DNA of 64,000 nucleotides, from positions 60,876 through 124,875 of the forward strand of contig JAVEWG010000005.1 of the NCBI GenBank assembly GCA_034004685.1, read 5' to 3'. Made by a program: the position numbers and the translations under genes. Below, in pieces: positions 10,002 through 17,246 of this stretch. The DNA comes from JAEUNX01 sp034004685 (GTDB lineage: Bacteria; Pseudomonadota; Gammaproteobacteria; Burkholderiales; Rhodocyclaceae). A model generated the notes under the pieces. That model made no database searches, was not told the origin of the DNA, and saw nothing but the letters and a program-made list of their open reading frames with translations. Every line of letters begins with the position of its first letter. Position 1 is the first letter of the stretch.

Positions 10002-10422
10002 CGTCGAAGCCGATCCGGTTGAGAACCTTCTGCAAGCCCCGCCGGGCAGCCACATTGATCACCAACGGAGCCATGAAGTTGGCCCTTAGGCCGGCATTGG
10101 CCGGCGTGCCCTCCCCGATCGCCTCCCGCCGCACGATCAGCGCCACCCAGGCGTCCGCCGGGGATTGCAGGCCCAGAGCGGCCACCTCCTGGTCGTCCAC
10201 GGGAAACTCGTAGTTCACCCCCAGGTCTTTCGGATCCGCGAGGGAAAAGGCCAGCCCGGGATCATCCACGCTCTGGAGCTGGAACAAGCGCTGGGAGCCC
10301 CCCTCCTCATAGACCAGGGTGAACAAATGGCAATCCTCGAAACCCGGCAAGCCGGCGGGAAACTCGATCAGCTTGTCTTCCGCGACTTCGAAGCTGCCAA
10401 ACAGCGGGCTTTCAATCTTCAT
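9982..10422 (-). CDS. fliW: Flagellar assembly factor FliW
   Basis: A 146-residue FliW protein. In other bacteria FliW binds flagellin and antagonises CsrA, coupling flagellin synthesis to filament assembly. Recognisable blocks are FEVAEDKLIEFPAGLPGFE, PADAWVALIV and NFMAPLVINVAARRG. The length is normal. No flagellin, csrA or other flagellar structural gene is in the window, although the next leftward genes (SPOR and DUF2802) belong to families seen near motility genes. The C-terminus overlaps the convergent lipoprotein gene by 20 bases. Confidence 0.93.
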   Translation of the reverse strand: MKIESPLFGSFEVAEDKLIEFPAGLPGFEDCHLFTLVYEEGGSQRLFQLQSVDDPGLAFSLADPKDLGVNYEFPVDDQEVAALGLQSPADAWVALIVRREAIGEGTPANAGLRANFMAPLVINVAARRGLQKVLNRIGFDVTVRGQ

Positions 10423-10524
10423 GACGCCACCTCGGGATTAGGGATGAGCACAGCATAACCCTGTCGGGGCCTGGCAAAGAACCGATGAGCACGGGGTTTT
10501 TCCCCCAAATCATGCCCACAGACC

Positions 10525-11199
10525 TCAACGCTTGCCCGGCGGCACCACCAGCCCGGCCGCCTCACCCGCCTTGCGCAAGCGGATCTGGGCGGCACGGGCT
10601 TCGGCCTTGGTGGGAAAGGGGCCCAGCACCACCCGGCTTTCCAGGTGGGCGGGAATGCCCTGGGCTTCAAGCCGGGCAAGCAGGGCCTGGGCGTTGTCGC
10701 TGCTGGTGAATACCCCCAGCTGGACCCGATAGCCCTTTGCCGGCGGGGTTGCCCCTGGAGCCGGGGCAGGCGGTGCTGGCGCGGGAACGGGCTCGGCCAC
10801 CGCCGGCGCCACCGGCGCGGGGGGCGCTTCCCCCCGGAGCACCAGCCGACCGCCGGGGGCGGACTCTTCCGCTGGGGGGGGTTCAGCCACTCGCTGGCCA
10901 GGGGGAGCCACTTCCGGAGCACTGGTCAACTCTGGCTCGGGGGGGGTATCCCTCCGGAGGGCCGCCTCGGCCAGAGGATTCTCCGCTGGCGGCGGGGCAG
11001 GCGGGATCAGCCCGGGCAACGTGCCGCCCGCCACCGGGCCTGGGGCGGGCTGCTCCACCTGATGGAGCCGGTCATAGACCGTCAGCCCCACCAGCAAGAC
11101 GATGATCAGGGCGCCGGCCACCCCCAGACGGACCAGGAGTTGGCGGCGCTGGGCGGCGATCTCCTGAACAGTGGGGGGCGAAGGGACGTGCTGTTCCAT
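10525..11199 (-). CDS. SPOR-domain membrane protein
   Basis: A 224-residue single-pass inner-membrane protein. The cytoplasmic N-terminus (about 25 residues) leads to a transmembrane helix near residues 27-46 (LGVAGALIIVLLVGLTVYD). A long proline/alanine/glutamate-rich periplasmic linker follows, then a C-terminal SPOR domain of about 75 residues (KGYRVQLGVFTSSDNAQALL ... VVLGPFPTKAEARAAQIRL). SPOR domains bind denuded septal peptidoglycan, so a divisome-linked role like DedD is likely. The ATG at 11199 follows a GGAAGG ribosome site. The DUF2802 gene ends 3 bases before this start, so the two form an operon. Confidence 0.88.
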   Translation of the reverse strand: MEQHVPSPPTVQEIAAQRRQLLVRLGVAGALIIVLLVGLTVYDRLHQVEQPAPGPVAGGTLPGLIPPAPPPAENPLAEAALRRDTPPEPELTSAPEVAPPGQRVAEPPPAEESAPGGRLVLRGEAPPAPVAPAVAEPVPAPAPPAPAPGATPPAKGYRVQLGVFTSSDNAQALLARLEAQGIPAHLESRVVLGPFPTKAEARAAQIRLRKAGEAAGLVVPPGKR

Positions 11200-11201
11200 G
11201 C

Positions 11202-11660
11202 TCAACTTCCTTCCACTGGGCCACCCCGGGCCAAGGTGCACACCAGGGCGGCCTCGGCCACCGAAATACCGCATCGCTCGGCCACCGCCTCGGGCTCCAG
11301 GCCGCGCCGGGCCAGCACCATGGCCTCGCCATACTGGGGAGAAACGTGGCGCTGGGCCTGGATGGCCCCCTGGGATTCCCGCAGCCGGGCCAGCTCCGCC
11401 TCCAGGGCGGCCACCGCTGCCCGCCACGCGGCATCCGTCGCCGCCAGGCGCTCCTGGAGGCCGCTCAGTTCACGGCGCCATTGCTGGCTCTCCAGCTCCT
11501 GCAGGAAGGCCGGCGCGGCAACCTGGCCAGCATGGGCGGGTGCGGATGCCGGGGGCGCCTTCCGGCGGCCCAGGCCCAGGATGCGGACCACGACTACCGT
11601 GGTGTAGGCCCCGAGCAGGCCCACCAGCAGCCAGGCCAGTTCCCTCAGGCCGAAATTCAC
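11202..11660 (-). CDS. DUF2802 domain-containing membrane protein
   Basis: A 152-residue protein with an N-terminal transmembrane helix (LAWLLVGLLGAYTTVVVV, residues about 8-25), a central coiled coil (WRRELSGLQERLAATDAAWR and beyond), and the C-terminal DUF2802 helix-turn-helix-like block ending YGEAMVLARRGLEPEAVAER. Its function is unknown. In pseudomonads the family sits beside chemotaxis/flagellar genes, which fits fliW nearby (established context, not proof). The start is a GTG at 11660, six bases after GGAGG; a second GTG lies directly upstream. The frame stays open far upstream with no similarity. Confidence 0.8.
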   Translation of the reverse strand: MNFGLRELAWLLVGLLGAYTTVVVVRILGLGRRKAPPASAPAHAGQVAAPAFLQELESQQWRRELSGLQERLAATDAAWRAAVAALEAELARLRESQGAIQAQRHVSPQYGEAMVLARRGLEPEAVAERCGISVAEAALVCTLARGGPVEGS

Positions 11661-11792
11661 CACAGGCCTCCGGAGGCATGGAAGCGGAGGCGGGCGACGC
11701 AAAGGGAGCAAATGGGCATGGGCAGGATGGTCAGCCGGTAGCAAGAGTACTCGGGGATAATACTTTCCGCCCACCTCCGCCACAATCCGCCC

Positions 11793-12566
11793 ATGTCCGC
11801 CGAGCTCGCCGCCGCCCTGTTCTGGGTCAAGAAGATCACCGCTGCGGTGATCCTGCCCCCCTTGGGACCCCTCCTGCTGGTAACCGCCGGCCTGCTGTGG
11901 CTGCCCCGCTGCCCCCGCCGGGGACAAACCCTCGCCTGGAGCGGCCTGGGCCTGAGCCTGCTGCTGGCTACCCCCTTCAGCGTGGGGCTGCTCCTCAAGC
12001 CCCTGGAAGCCACCCCGCCCCTGACCCTCCAGGCTGCCCGGGAGGCCCAGGCCATCGTGGTGCTGGCTGGCGGCCAGCGCCGCCACGCGCCGGAGTACGG
12101 CGGCGCCACGGTCAACCGCCTGACCCTGGAGCGGCTGCGCTATGCCGCCCGGCTGGCCCGCCGCACCGGCCTGCCGATACTGGTGAGCGGCGGGGCCCCC
12201 ACCGGCGAGATCCCCGAAGCACTCCTGATGAGGGATGCCCTGGAGCGGGACTTCGGCCTCAAGGCGCGGTGGACCGAATCGGCCTCCCGGGACACGCGGG
12301 AGAATGCCCGCCACAGCGCCACCGTCCTCCACGGAGCAGGGGTCGAGCGGATTCTGCTGGTCACCCACGCCGCCCACCTGCCCCGGGCCGCGGCGGAATT
12401 CCGCGCTGCCGGCCTCACGGTGATCCTCGCTCCCACCGCCTGGCTGGGGGGCCCCGGCGGCAACGAGGAAGCCCTGGACTTCGCCCCCAGCCCCAACGCG
12501 GCCTATGCCGGCTGGTTCGCGGTCCATGAATGGCTGGGACGGCTGGCCTACCGCTTGAGCCGCTGA
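11793..12566 (+). CDS. YdcF/ElyC-like membrane protein (DUF218)
   Basis: A 257-residue protein with two N-terminal transmembrane helices (about residues 18-38 and 46-66) and a periplasmic DUF218 domain. Family blocks are AIVVLAGGQRRHAPEYGG, LPILVSGGAPTGEIPEALLM, ESASRDTRENA and ILLVTHAAHLPRAAAEFRAAG. ElyC-type members act in envelope biogenesis (lipid-carrier or peptidoglycan steps), and the exact reaction is unknown. It is divergent from the DUF2802/SPOR/fliW group across a 132-bp gap. The response-regulator remnant starts about 50 bases downstream. Confidence 0.87.
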   Translation: MSAELAAALFWVKKITAAVILPPLGPLLLVTAGLLWLPRCPRRGQTLAWSGLGLSLLLATPFSVGLLLKPLEATPPLTLQAAREAQAIVVLAGGQRRHAPEYGGATVNRLTLERLRYAARLARRTGLPILVSGGAPTGEIPEALLMRDALERDFGLKARWTESASRDTRENARHSATVLHGAGVERILLVTHAAHLPRAAAEFRAAGLTVILAPTAWLGGPGGNEEALDFAPSPNAAYAGWFAVHEWLGRLAYRLSR

Positions 12567-12618
12567 TCCTCGCCCCGGCGTATCCTTGCGCCTGCCTTGC
12601 ATCGAGGGAGATCACCCC

Positions 12619-13120
12619 ATGCGCATCCTGGTCGTGGAAGACGATTCCATTCTGGCCGCCGGCATCCGGGAAGCCCTGGAGCGGGAACGCTGGGCAGTGG
12701 ATCACCTGCCCCGGGCCGAACCGGCGCGAAGCGCCGTGGCCCTGACCCACTACGACCTGGCCATCGTGGATATCGGCCTGCCGGGGATGGACGGACTGGA
12801 GCTGGTCCGGCGCCTGCGCAAGGACGGGCACGGCCTGCCGATCCTGATCCTGACCGCCCGGGACGGGCTGGAAGACCGGGTTACCGGCCTGGATCTGGGG
12901 GCCGACGACTACCTCACCAAGCCCTTCCTCCTGCCGGAGTTGCTGGCCCGCCTGCGGGCCCTGATCCGACGCAGCCATAGCGGCGGCAACCCGCGCCTGA
13001 CCCTCGGCCCCCTGGTCCTGGATCCGGCGACCCGCAGCACCACCCTGGGGGAGGAAAGTCTGGATCAGGGGCCGGGAATGGGACGTTCTGGAGCAACTGA
13101 TGCTGGCCGCCCTCCACTAG
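12619..13120 (+). pseudogene. Broken OmpR/PhoB-type response regulator
   Basis: The receiver domain is intact. It begins MRILVVEDDSILAAG and has the phosphoacceptor Asp51 in AIVDIGLPGMDG, Thr79 and Lys101 in YLTKPF. The start of the winged-helix domain (LGPLVLDPATRSTTLGEE) is also in frame. Between about 13055 and 13072 the frame slips by one. From 13073 the +1 frame reads the family's conserved REWDVLEQLML and then hits TAG at 13118 after AALH. Thus the DNA-binding domain is both frameshifted and cut off after its first helix, and the usual histidine kinase gene is missing. The NapC gene starts 10 bases later. A deletion joining the two loci is the simplest reading. A sequencing error could explain the shift but not the truncation. 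Confidence 0.8.
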
Positions 13121-13129
13121 GCCGCTGCC

Positions 13130-14158
13130 ATGCACGCCCCCTCCACTGGCCTCCTGGCCCGGCTACGGGCATTCATCGCCCACTGGGCCGGCCGCCACCC
13201 CCTGCTGGTGGCCCTGGTCCTGGCCAGCAGTGGCATGCTGGCCCTGACCGGCTTCCACCAAAGCATGGATGCCACCAACAACCTGGAGTTCTGTACCGCC
13301 TGCCACGAAATGGCGGACAACAACTTCCAGGAATACAAAAAAACCGTGCATTACCAAAACCGCACCGGGGTCCGGGCCACCTGCCCGGACTGCCACGTGC
13401 CCAAGGAGACCGGGCCGAAGATCCTGCGCAAGCTGGAAGCGGCCTCCGACGTCTGGCATACCCTGTTGGGCACCATCGACACCCGGGAAAAATTCGAGGC
13501 CCACCGGATGGAAATGGCCAAGCGGGAATGGGCCCGCATGAAGGCCAACGATTCCCGGGCCTGCCGCAACTGCCACAGCCTCGAAGGCATGAGCGCCGAG
13601 GATCAACGCCCCAAGACCTACGCCCGCCACGTGAAGGCCAGGGACGAGGGCAAGACCTGCATCGACTGCCACAAGGGCATCGCCCACCAGCTACCCAAGG
13701 AATACGTGGAGGCAGACGACGGCCAAAGCCCGTTACCCGACTCCCCGCCTCATCCGGATGTTTTCTCCCCAAGCAAGCACGACTTGACGGCGCCTCGGGC
13801 GCCGTTTTTTTTTGGCCCGGCCCCGGGAACCACGGCGAACTGGCCCGAGGGACTTAAAATCCCGGGGTGTCCCCCACGAACTACACCCCATGCCCGCTTC
13901 CGCCCATCCTCGGATCACGCCCACCCTCCTGTCCGATCCACCCCAGGCCCAGGCCTTTCTGGCCCTTCTCGACCACTACGCCCGGGATCCCATGGGGGGC
14001 GGCCAGGGGCTATCCGGCTTCGCCCGCGCCCACTTGGTGGAGCGCCTGGCGGTACGCCCGGATTTCATCGGCCTGATGGCCTGGGAGGGGGACGAGGCGG
14101 TGGGGCTGATCAACTGTTTCGAGGGTTTTTCCACCTTCGCCGCCCGACCTCTGCTTAA
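13130..14158 (+). CDS. NapC/NirT-family tetraheme cytochrome c (abnormal 3' end)
   Basis: A membrane-anchored quinol dehydrogenase of the NapC/NirT family, passing electrons from the quinol pool to periplasmic reductases. One N-terminal transmembrane helix (about residues 22-42) is followed by four heme motifs: CTACH (55-59), CPDCH (85-89), CRNCH (145-149) and CIDCH (177-181). Similarity ends near residue 195 (HKGIAHQLPKEYVEADD), at about 13720, the normal family length. The frame then runs on through a terminator hairpin and into the GNAT gene as far as 14158. In the +1 frame a TGA occurs at 13785, just before that hairpin, so the real stop was probably lost by a small indel. Treat the functional protein as ending near 13720-13787. 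No nap or nir partner is nearby. Confidence 0.75.
   Translation: MHAPSTGLLARLRAFIAHWAGRHPLLVALVLASSGMLALTGFHQSMDATNNLEFCTACHEMADNNFQEYKKTVHYQNRTGVRATCPDCHVPKETGPKILRKLEAASDVWHTLLGTIDTREKFEAHRMEMAKREWARMKANDSRACRNCHSLEGMSAEDQRPKTYARHVKARDEGKTCIDCHKGIAHQLPKEYVEADDGQSPLPDSPPHPDVFSPSKHDLTAPRAPFFFGPAPGTTANWPEGLKIPGCPPRTTPHARFRPSSDHAHPPVRSTPGPGLSGPSRPLRPGSHGGRPGAIRLRPRPLGGAPGGTPGFHRPDGLGGGRGGGADQLFRGFFHLRRPTSA
13787..13813 (+). terminator. Rho-independent terminator after the NapC-family gene
   Basis: The stem ACGGCGCC/GGCGCCGT has a TCG loop and is followed by nine T residues. Its position marks the natural end of the NapC transcript, well before the in-frame stop at 14158. Confidence 0.88.
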
Positions 14159-14387
14159 CATCCACGACATCGTGGTGCGGGCCGAGCGGCGCGCCAGGGG
14201 CATCGGCCAGGCCCTGCTCCAGGCCGCCGAAAGCGCCGCCCGGGCCCGAGATTGCTGCAAACTGACCCTGGAGGTGCTGTCCAACAACCGGCGGGCCCTG
14301 GCCAGCTACAGTCGCTTCGGTTTTCGCCCCTTTGAACTGGACCCGACGGCGGGGCAGGCTCTGTTTCTTGAGAAGCAGCTGGGCTGA
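13890..14387 (+). CDS. GNAT family N-acetyltransferase
   Basis: A 165-residue single-domain GNAT protein. The acetyl-CoA-binding motif A is clear: IHDIVVRAERRARGIGQALL, with R-R-x-x-G-x-G. It is followed by LTLEVLSNNRRALASYSRFG and F-x-P-F, the typical motif B. The substrate is unknown. The ATG at 13890 lies downstream of the NapC terminator and gives the usual length. Codons further upstream fall in the terminator. The apparent 269-base overlap with the NapC frame is an artefact of that gene's lost stop. Confidence 0.87.
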   Translation: MPASAHPRITPTLLSDPPQAQAFLALLDHYARDPMGGGQGLSGFARAHLVERLAVRPDFIGLMAWEGDEAVGLINCFEGFSTFAARPLLNIHDIVVRAERRARGIGQALLQAAESAARARDCCKLTLEVLSNNRRALASYSRFGFRPFELDPTAGQALFLEKQLG

Positions 14388-14407
14388 CAACTCAACGCGG
14401 CAAGGAC

Positions 14408-14438
14408 GAAAAAAAGCCCGGCGAATTGCCGGGCTTTT
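14408..14438. terminator. Bidirectional terminator between GNAT and cold-shock genes
   Basis: AAAAAGCCCGGC-GAATT-GCCGGGCTTTT is a near-perfect hairpin with an A run on the left arm and a T run on the right. It can therefore end the rightward GNAT transcript and the leftward cold-shock transcript. Confidence 0.88.
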
Positions 14439-14487
14439 CCCATAACGTCAGGGACGGGGCAGGCGCCTTTAGCGCCCGCAACGATCC

Positions 14488-14691
14488 TCAGACGGGACGG
14501 ATGTTGGTGGCCTGCAGACCCTTGGGGCCGTTGGCGACGTCGAAGGTGACCTTCTGACCTTCAGCCAGGCTCTTGAAACCATTCGACTGAATGGCGGAGA
14601 AGTGGGCGAACAGGTCGTTGCCGCCGTCGTCCGGGGTGATGAAGCCGAAGCCCTTGGAGTCATTGAACCACTTAACAGTACCGCTTGCCAT
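14488..14691 (-). CDS. Cold-shock protein (CspA family)
   Basis: A 67-residue cold-shock domain protein, a single-strand nucleic-acid chaperone. Both RNA-binding motifs are present: KGFGFI (RNP1) and DLFAHFS (RNP2, with Ala in place of the commoner Val). It starts MASGTVKWFNDSK at the ATG at 14691, preceded by TAGGAATTC. The 298-bp gap upstream, to the cytochrome gene, probably holds a long 5' leader as in other csp genes, and a GC-rich palindrome lies in it. Copies usually exist elsewhere in the genome, so a cspA-E number is not assigned. Confidence 0.95.
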   Translation of the reverse strand: MASGTVKWFNDSKGFGFITPDDGGNDLFAHFSAIQSNGFKSLAEGQKVTFDVANGPKGLQATNIRPV

Positions 14692-14779
14692 GTCTTGAAT
14701 TCCTAAAAAATAAATACGGGGAGACAGCCCCATGACTGGGGGCGAGGATCAAGACGGGCGCTGGATATCGGGAAGAACT

Positions 14780-14793
14780 CCGCGGATCCGCGG
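14780..14793. repeat. 14-base perfect palindrome in the cold-shock gene leader
   Basis: CCGCGGATCCGCGG is a perfect palindrome about 90 bases upstream of the cold-shock start codon, within the otherwise geneless 14692-14989 stretch. It could form a leader hairpin or bind a dimeric protein. No known site is recognised. Confidence 0.35.
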
Positions 14794-14989
14794 GTACCAA
14801 ACCACTGAACAACTACACTTCTTGACAATCGCTGCGCTGGACTATGCACCTTATCCGGTGGGAAGGCAATCGAAATTCTCGTGAATTTCGGCGGTATCAG
14901 CCTGTAGCCCGCCGTGGCAGTAAGGAAACCGACAAGCCCCTGCCCGGGAAGGCTCGCTTCAGCGAACCCTCCCGGCAGGGGCCAAAGCC

Positions 14990-15325
14990 TTATTTGAGGC
15001 TCAGGATCCAGCCCACCAGGGCCTTCGCTTCGACCTCGCTTACGGTGGCCCGGGCACCCGGCGACGGCATCTTCATGGTGCCCCAGTGGTAGCCACCCAT
15101 GTCCGGCGAGCCCTTCATGACCGTGCTCACCAGGGAAGCTTCGGCATTGGCCTTGCCCGCGTATTTCTTGGCGATCTGCTTGAAGGAGGGGGCCAGGGTC
15201 TCCTTGTCCGGGTTGTGACAGGAGGTGCATTCCTTGGCCTTGGCCAAGCCGGATGCATCCTCGGCCCAAGCGGGGGCGGACGCCAACAGCAAACCAGCAA
15301 CGGCAGTCGCGAAAAACTTTGTCAT
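14990..15325 (-). CDS. Periplasmic class I cytochrome c (c-551/c-552 type)
   Basis: A 111-residue soluble electron carrier. Residues 1-21 form a signal peptide ending in APAWA. The heme motif CTSCH is at Cys33, Cys36 and His37. The axial Met is in MKMPSPGA (about residue 86). These spacings and the final helix EAKALVGWILSLK match the small cytochrome c8/c-551 family, which shuttles electrons to terminal reductases or oxidases. The ATG at 15325 has a GAGGAAG ribosome site; codons upstream carry no similarity. It is a single gene with no terminal reductase adjacent. Confidence 0.92.
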   Translation of the reverse strand: MTKFFATAVAGLLLASAPAWAEDASGLAKAKECTSCHNPDKETLAPSFKQIAKKYAGKANAEASLVSTVMKGSPDMGGYHWGTMKMPSPGARATVSEVEAKALVGWILSLK

Positions 15326-15473
15326 AGTCTCACTTCCTCTCATTTGATGATATTCGACACGGCCCGATCCTTCTCCGCATCGCCTCCACAAGCCCCTGGC
15401 GGAAGATTCCGGCCAAGAGGCTAATGACTTCATTACGCCCCATCCTATGGCAACGTCAAGCCTCCCTCAAGAA

Positions 15474-16763
15474 TTACCGAAGGGCCAGGGAGTATTGGGC
15501 GCCCAGGATCCACACCGAGGAATCGTAGCGCCCGTTCACCAAGCCGCGGTTCAGGACAGGGTCGGGATTGCGTTGATCATTGTAGATGGCGGTTTCAGGG
15601 ACCCGCAGATAGGCCAGACCCAGATCCAGGCGGCTACCCGGGGCCACCACCCACTGGGCGCCGGTCGTAAACCAGCTGCGGTTGTTGTCGGGCAGGGATA
15701 CCAGGCGGCTCGCGGGCGCCTTCACCGGGGTCTGGTCCCAGGCCATACCGAATTTCAGCTTCCAGGCTTCAGCCAGGGCGTAGTGGGCCCCCAGGGCAAT
15801 CCGCCGGGTGTCCCGGAACTCCGTACCCAAGCTCTGGACGGTGACCCCGTTCAAAGCGCCGGAAGCCCGGGCGATATCCACCCGGGGAATGCTGCTCCAG
15901 CCGGTCCAGGACAGGTCTGCCAGCATCTCCCAGCGCCGGTCCAGGCGCAGGACAAGGCTGACAATGGCCGTATCAGGCAGCTCCACGGTGGCCTTGGCGG
16001 CCCCGGTGGTCAGGGCCGGACCGGCCCCCGCGAGGGCGCCCGCCACCCGCAGGCGGCCGGCCAGGTCATGCTCCACCCTGGAACGGTAGGAGAAGCCCAC
16101 CCGGGTGTCCGCCGTGGGGCTGTAGAGCACCCCCAGGTTCCAGCCCCAGGCGGTCGAATCCGCATCGAGGGTGGCCTGGGTGGAAGCCAGGACGACGTTG
16201 GCCAGCCCCACGATCCGCCGGTACCGCGCATCCATGCGCTGCCAGTTCAGCCCCGCACCGACGGACCATTGTTCATTGAGCCGCCAAGCCAGGGATGGGT
16301 TGATGTTGGCGGTTTTGATATCGAACTTGAGGGAGTGGGTGCCCCCTACCCAGGGCTCGTCGTAGTCGGTGACCAACCCGAAGGGCGCGGACAGGCCGAC
16401 GCCCAGGCGCAGATCCCGGCCCACCGCCCAGGACAAATAGCCATTGGGCACCAGGGCCCAGGCTCCGGCGTCGTCTCCGTTGCCCCGCAGCACGCCGCCC
16501 AGGGAGCCTTGGTCATGGAATTCAAAGGAGGGCCGCACCGCCGCCAGCCCCACGGACAATTCCTTTTCCTGGAGCCGGGTCATCCCCGCCGGATTGAAGA
16601 AGACCGTGCTGGCGTCATCGGCCAGGGCGGCGGAGCCCGCATAGGCACTGGCGATGCCGCTGGCGCTCTGTTCCAGCAACTGGAAACCCGCCGCCCAGGG
16701 GGCGCTGGGGGCACAGGCCAGGCTCGCCAGGCCTAACGCACGGCACAGGGCTTTGAATTCCAT
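15474..16763 (-). CDS. fadL: FadL/OmpP1/TodX outer-membrane hydrophobe transporter
   Basis: A 429-residue outer-membrane beta-barrel protein for long-chain fatty acids or other hydrophobic compounds. The signal peptide (residues 1-25, ending PWAAG) leads directly into the family's N-terminal hatch: GFQLLEQSASGIASAYAGSA, then the signature DDASTVFFNPAGMTRL. The remainder alternates in beta-strand pattern and ends in an aromatic-poor strand, YSLALR. The neighbours on the same strand are a thioesterase, a FadJ-like enzyme and a thiolase, which supports a fatty-acid role. Confidence 0.92.
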   Translation of the reverse strand: MEFKALCRALGLASLACAPSAPWAAGFQLLEQSASGIASAYAGSAALADDASTVFFNPAGMTRLQEKELSVGLAAVRPSFEFHDQGSLGGVLRGNGDDAGAWALVPNGYLSWAVGRDLRLGVGLSAPFGLVTDYDEPWVGGTHSLKFDIKTANINPSLAWRLNEQWSVGAGLNWQRMDARYRRIVGLANVVLASTQATLDADSTAWGWNLGVLYSPTADTRVGFSYRSRVEHDLAGRLRVAGALAGAGPALTTGAAKATVELPDTAIVSLVLRLDRRWEMLADLSWTGWSSIPRVDIARASGALNGVTVQSLGTEFRDTRRIALGAHYALAEAWKLKFGMAWDQTPVKAPASRLVSLPDNNRSWFTTGAQWVVAPGSRLDLGLAYLRVPETAIYNDQRNPDPVLNRGLVNGRYDSSVWILGAQYSLALR

Positions 16764-16825
16764 CTCCAGGTCTCCTCTGGGGTTCCAATCGGTCTTGGCC
16801 GGGAGCGCCAGGCCGCCCAGCCGGT

Positions 16826-17224
16826 TTACTCCGGGGGCAGTTCCTGCTTCTGCCCCTGTCCATCCACCGAAACATAGGTGAGCTGGGCTTCGGTGACCTT
16901 CACCACCTCCGGCTGCGCCCGGTTGCGTTCGGCATAGACATCCACATCCACGGTGACGGAGGTACGTCCCACCTTGACCACCCGGGCATAGAAACTCACC
17001 AGGTCCCCCACCGAGATGGGCTGCTTGAACAGGAAGGAATTCACCGCGATGGTGGCCACCCGCCCCCGGGCCCGGCGCCCCGCCGGCACGGCGCCGGCCA
17101 GGTCCACCTGGGCCATGATCCAGCCACCGAACACGTCGCCGGCGGGGTTGAGGTCGGCTGGCATGGGAATCACCCGCAGCACGGGCACCTGATCTAAGGG
17201 GAGTTGGGTCTTTGGATTATTCAT
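16826..17224 (-). CDS. YciA-like acyl-CoA thioesterase
   Basis: A 132-residue single hotdog-fold thioesterase. Family marks are LRVIPMPADLNPAGDVFGGW, with the catalytic Asn-x-x-GDxFGGW region, then IMAQVDLAGAV, TIAVNSFLFKQPISVGDLV and SVTVDVDVYAER. It hydrolyses acyl-CoA to free acid and CoA, with chain specificity not predictable from sequence. It lies between fadL and the FadJ-like gene, all leftward, and probably belongs to the same fatty-acid operon. The ATG at 17224 lies 22 bases downstream of the FadJ-like stop. Confidence 0.9.
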   Translation of the reverse strand: MNNPKTQLPLDQVPVLRVIPMPADLNPAGDVFGGWIMAQVDLAGAVPAGRRARGRVATIAVNSFLFKQPISVGDLVSFYARVVKVGRTSVTVDVDVYAERNRAQPEVVKVTEAQLTYVSVDGQGQKQELPPE

Positions 17225-17246
17225 GGCTTGAGGCTCCGGGGTTAGG

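Noticed and set aside
13000..13800. Both frameshifts as true programmed frameshifting
   Set aside because: There is no slippery heptamer or downstream stimulator. The response regulator is also truncated, so decay or error is more likely.
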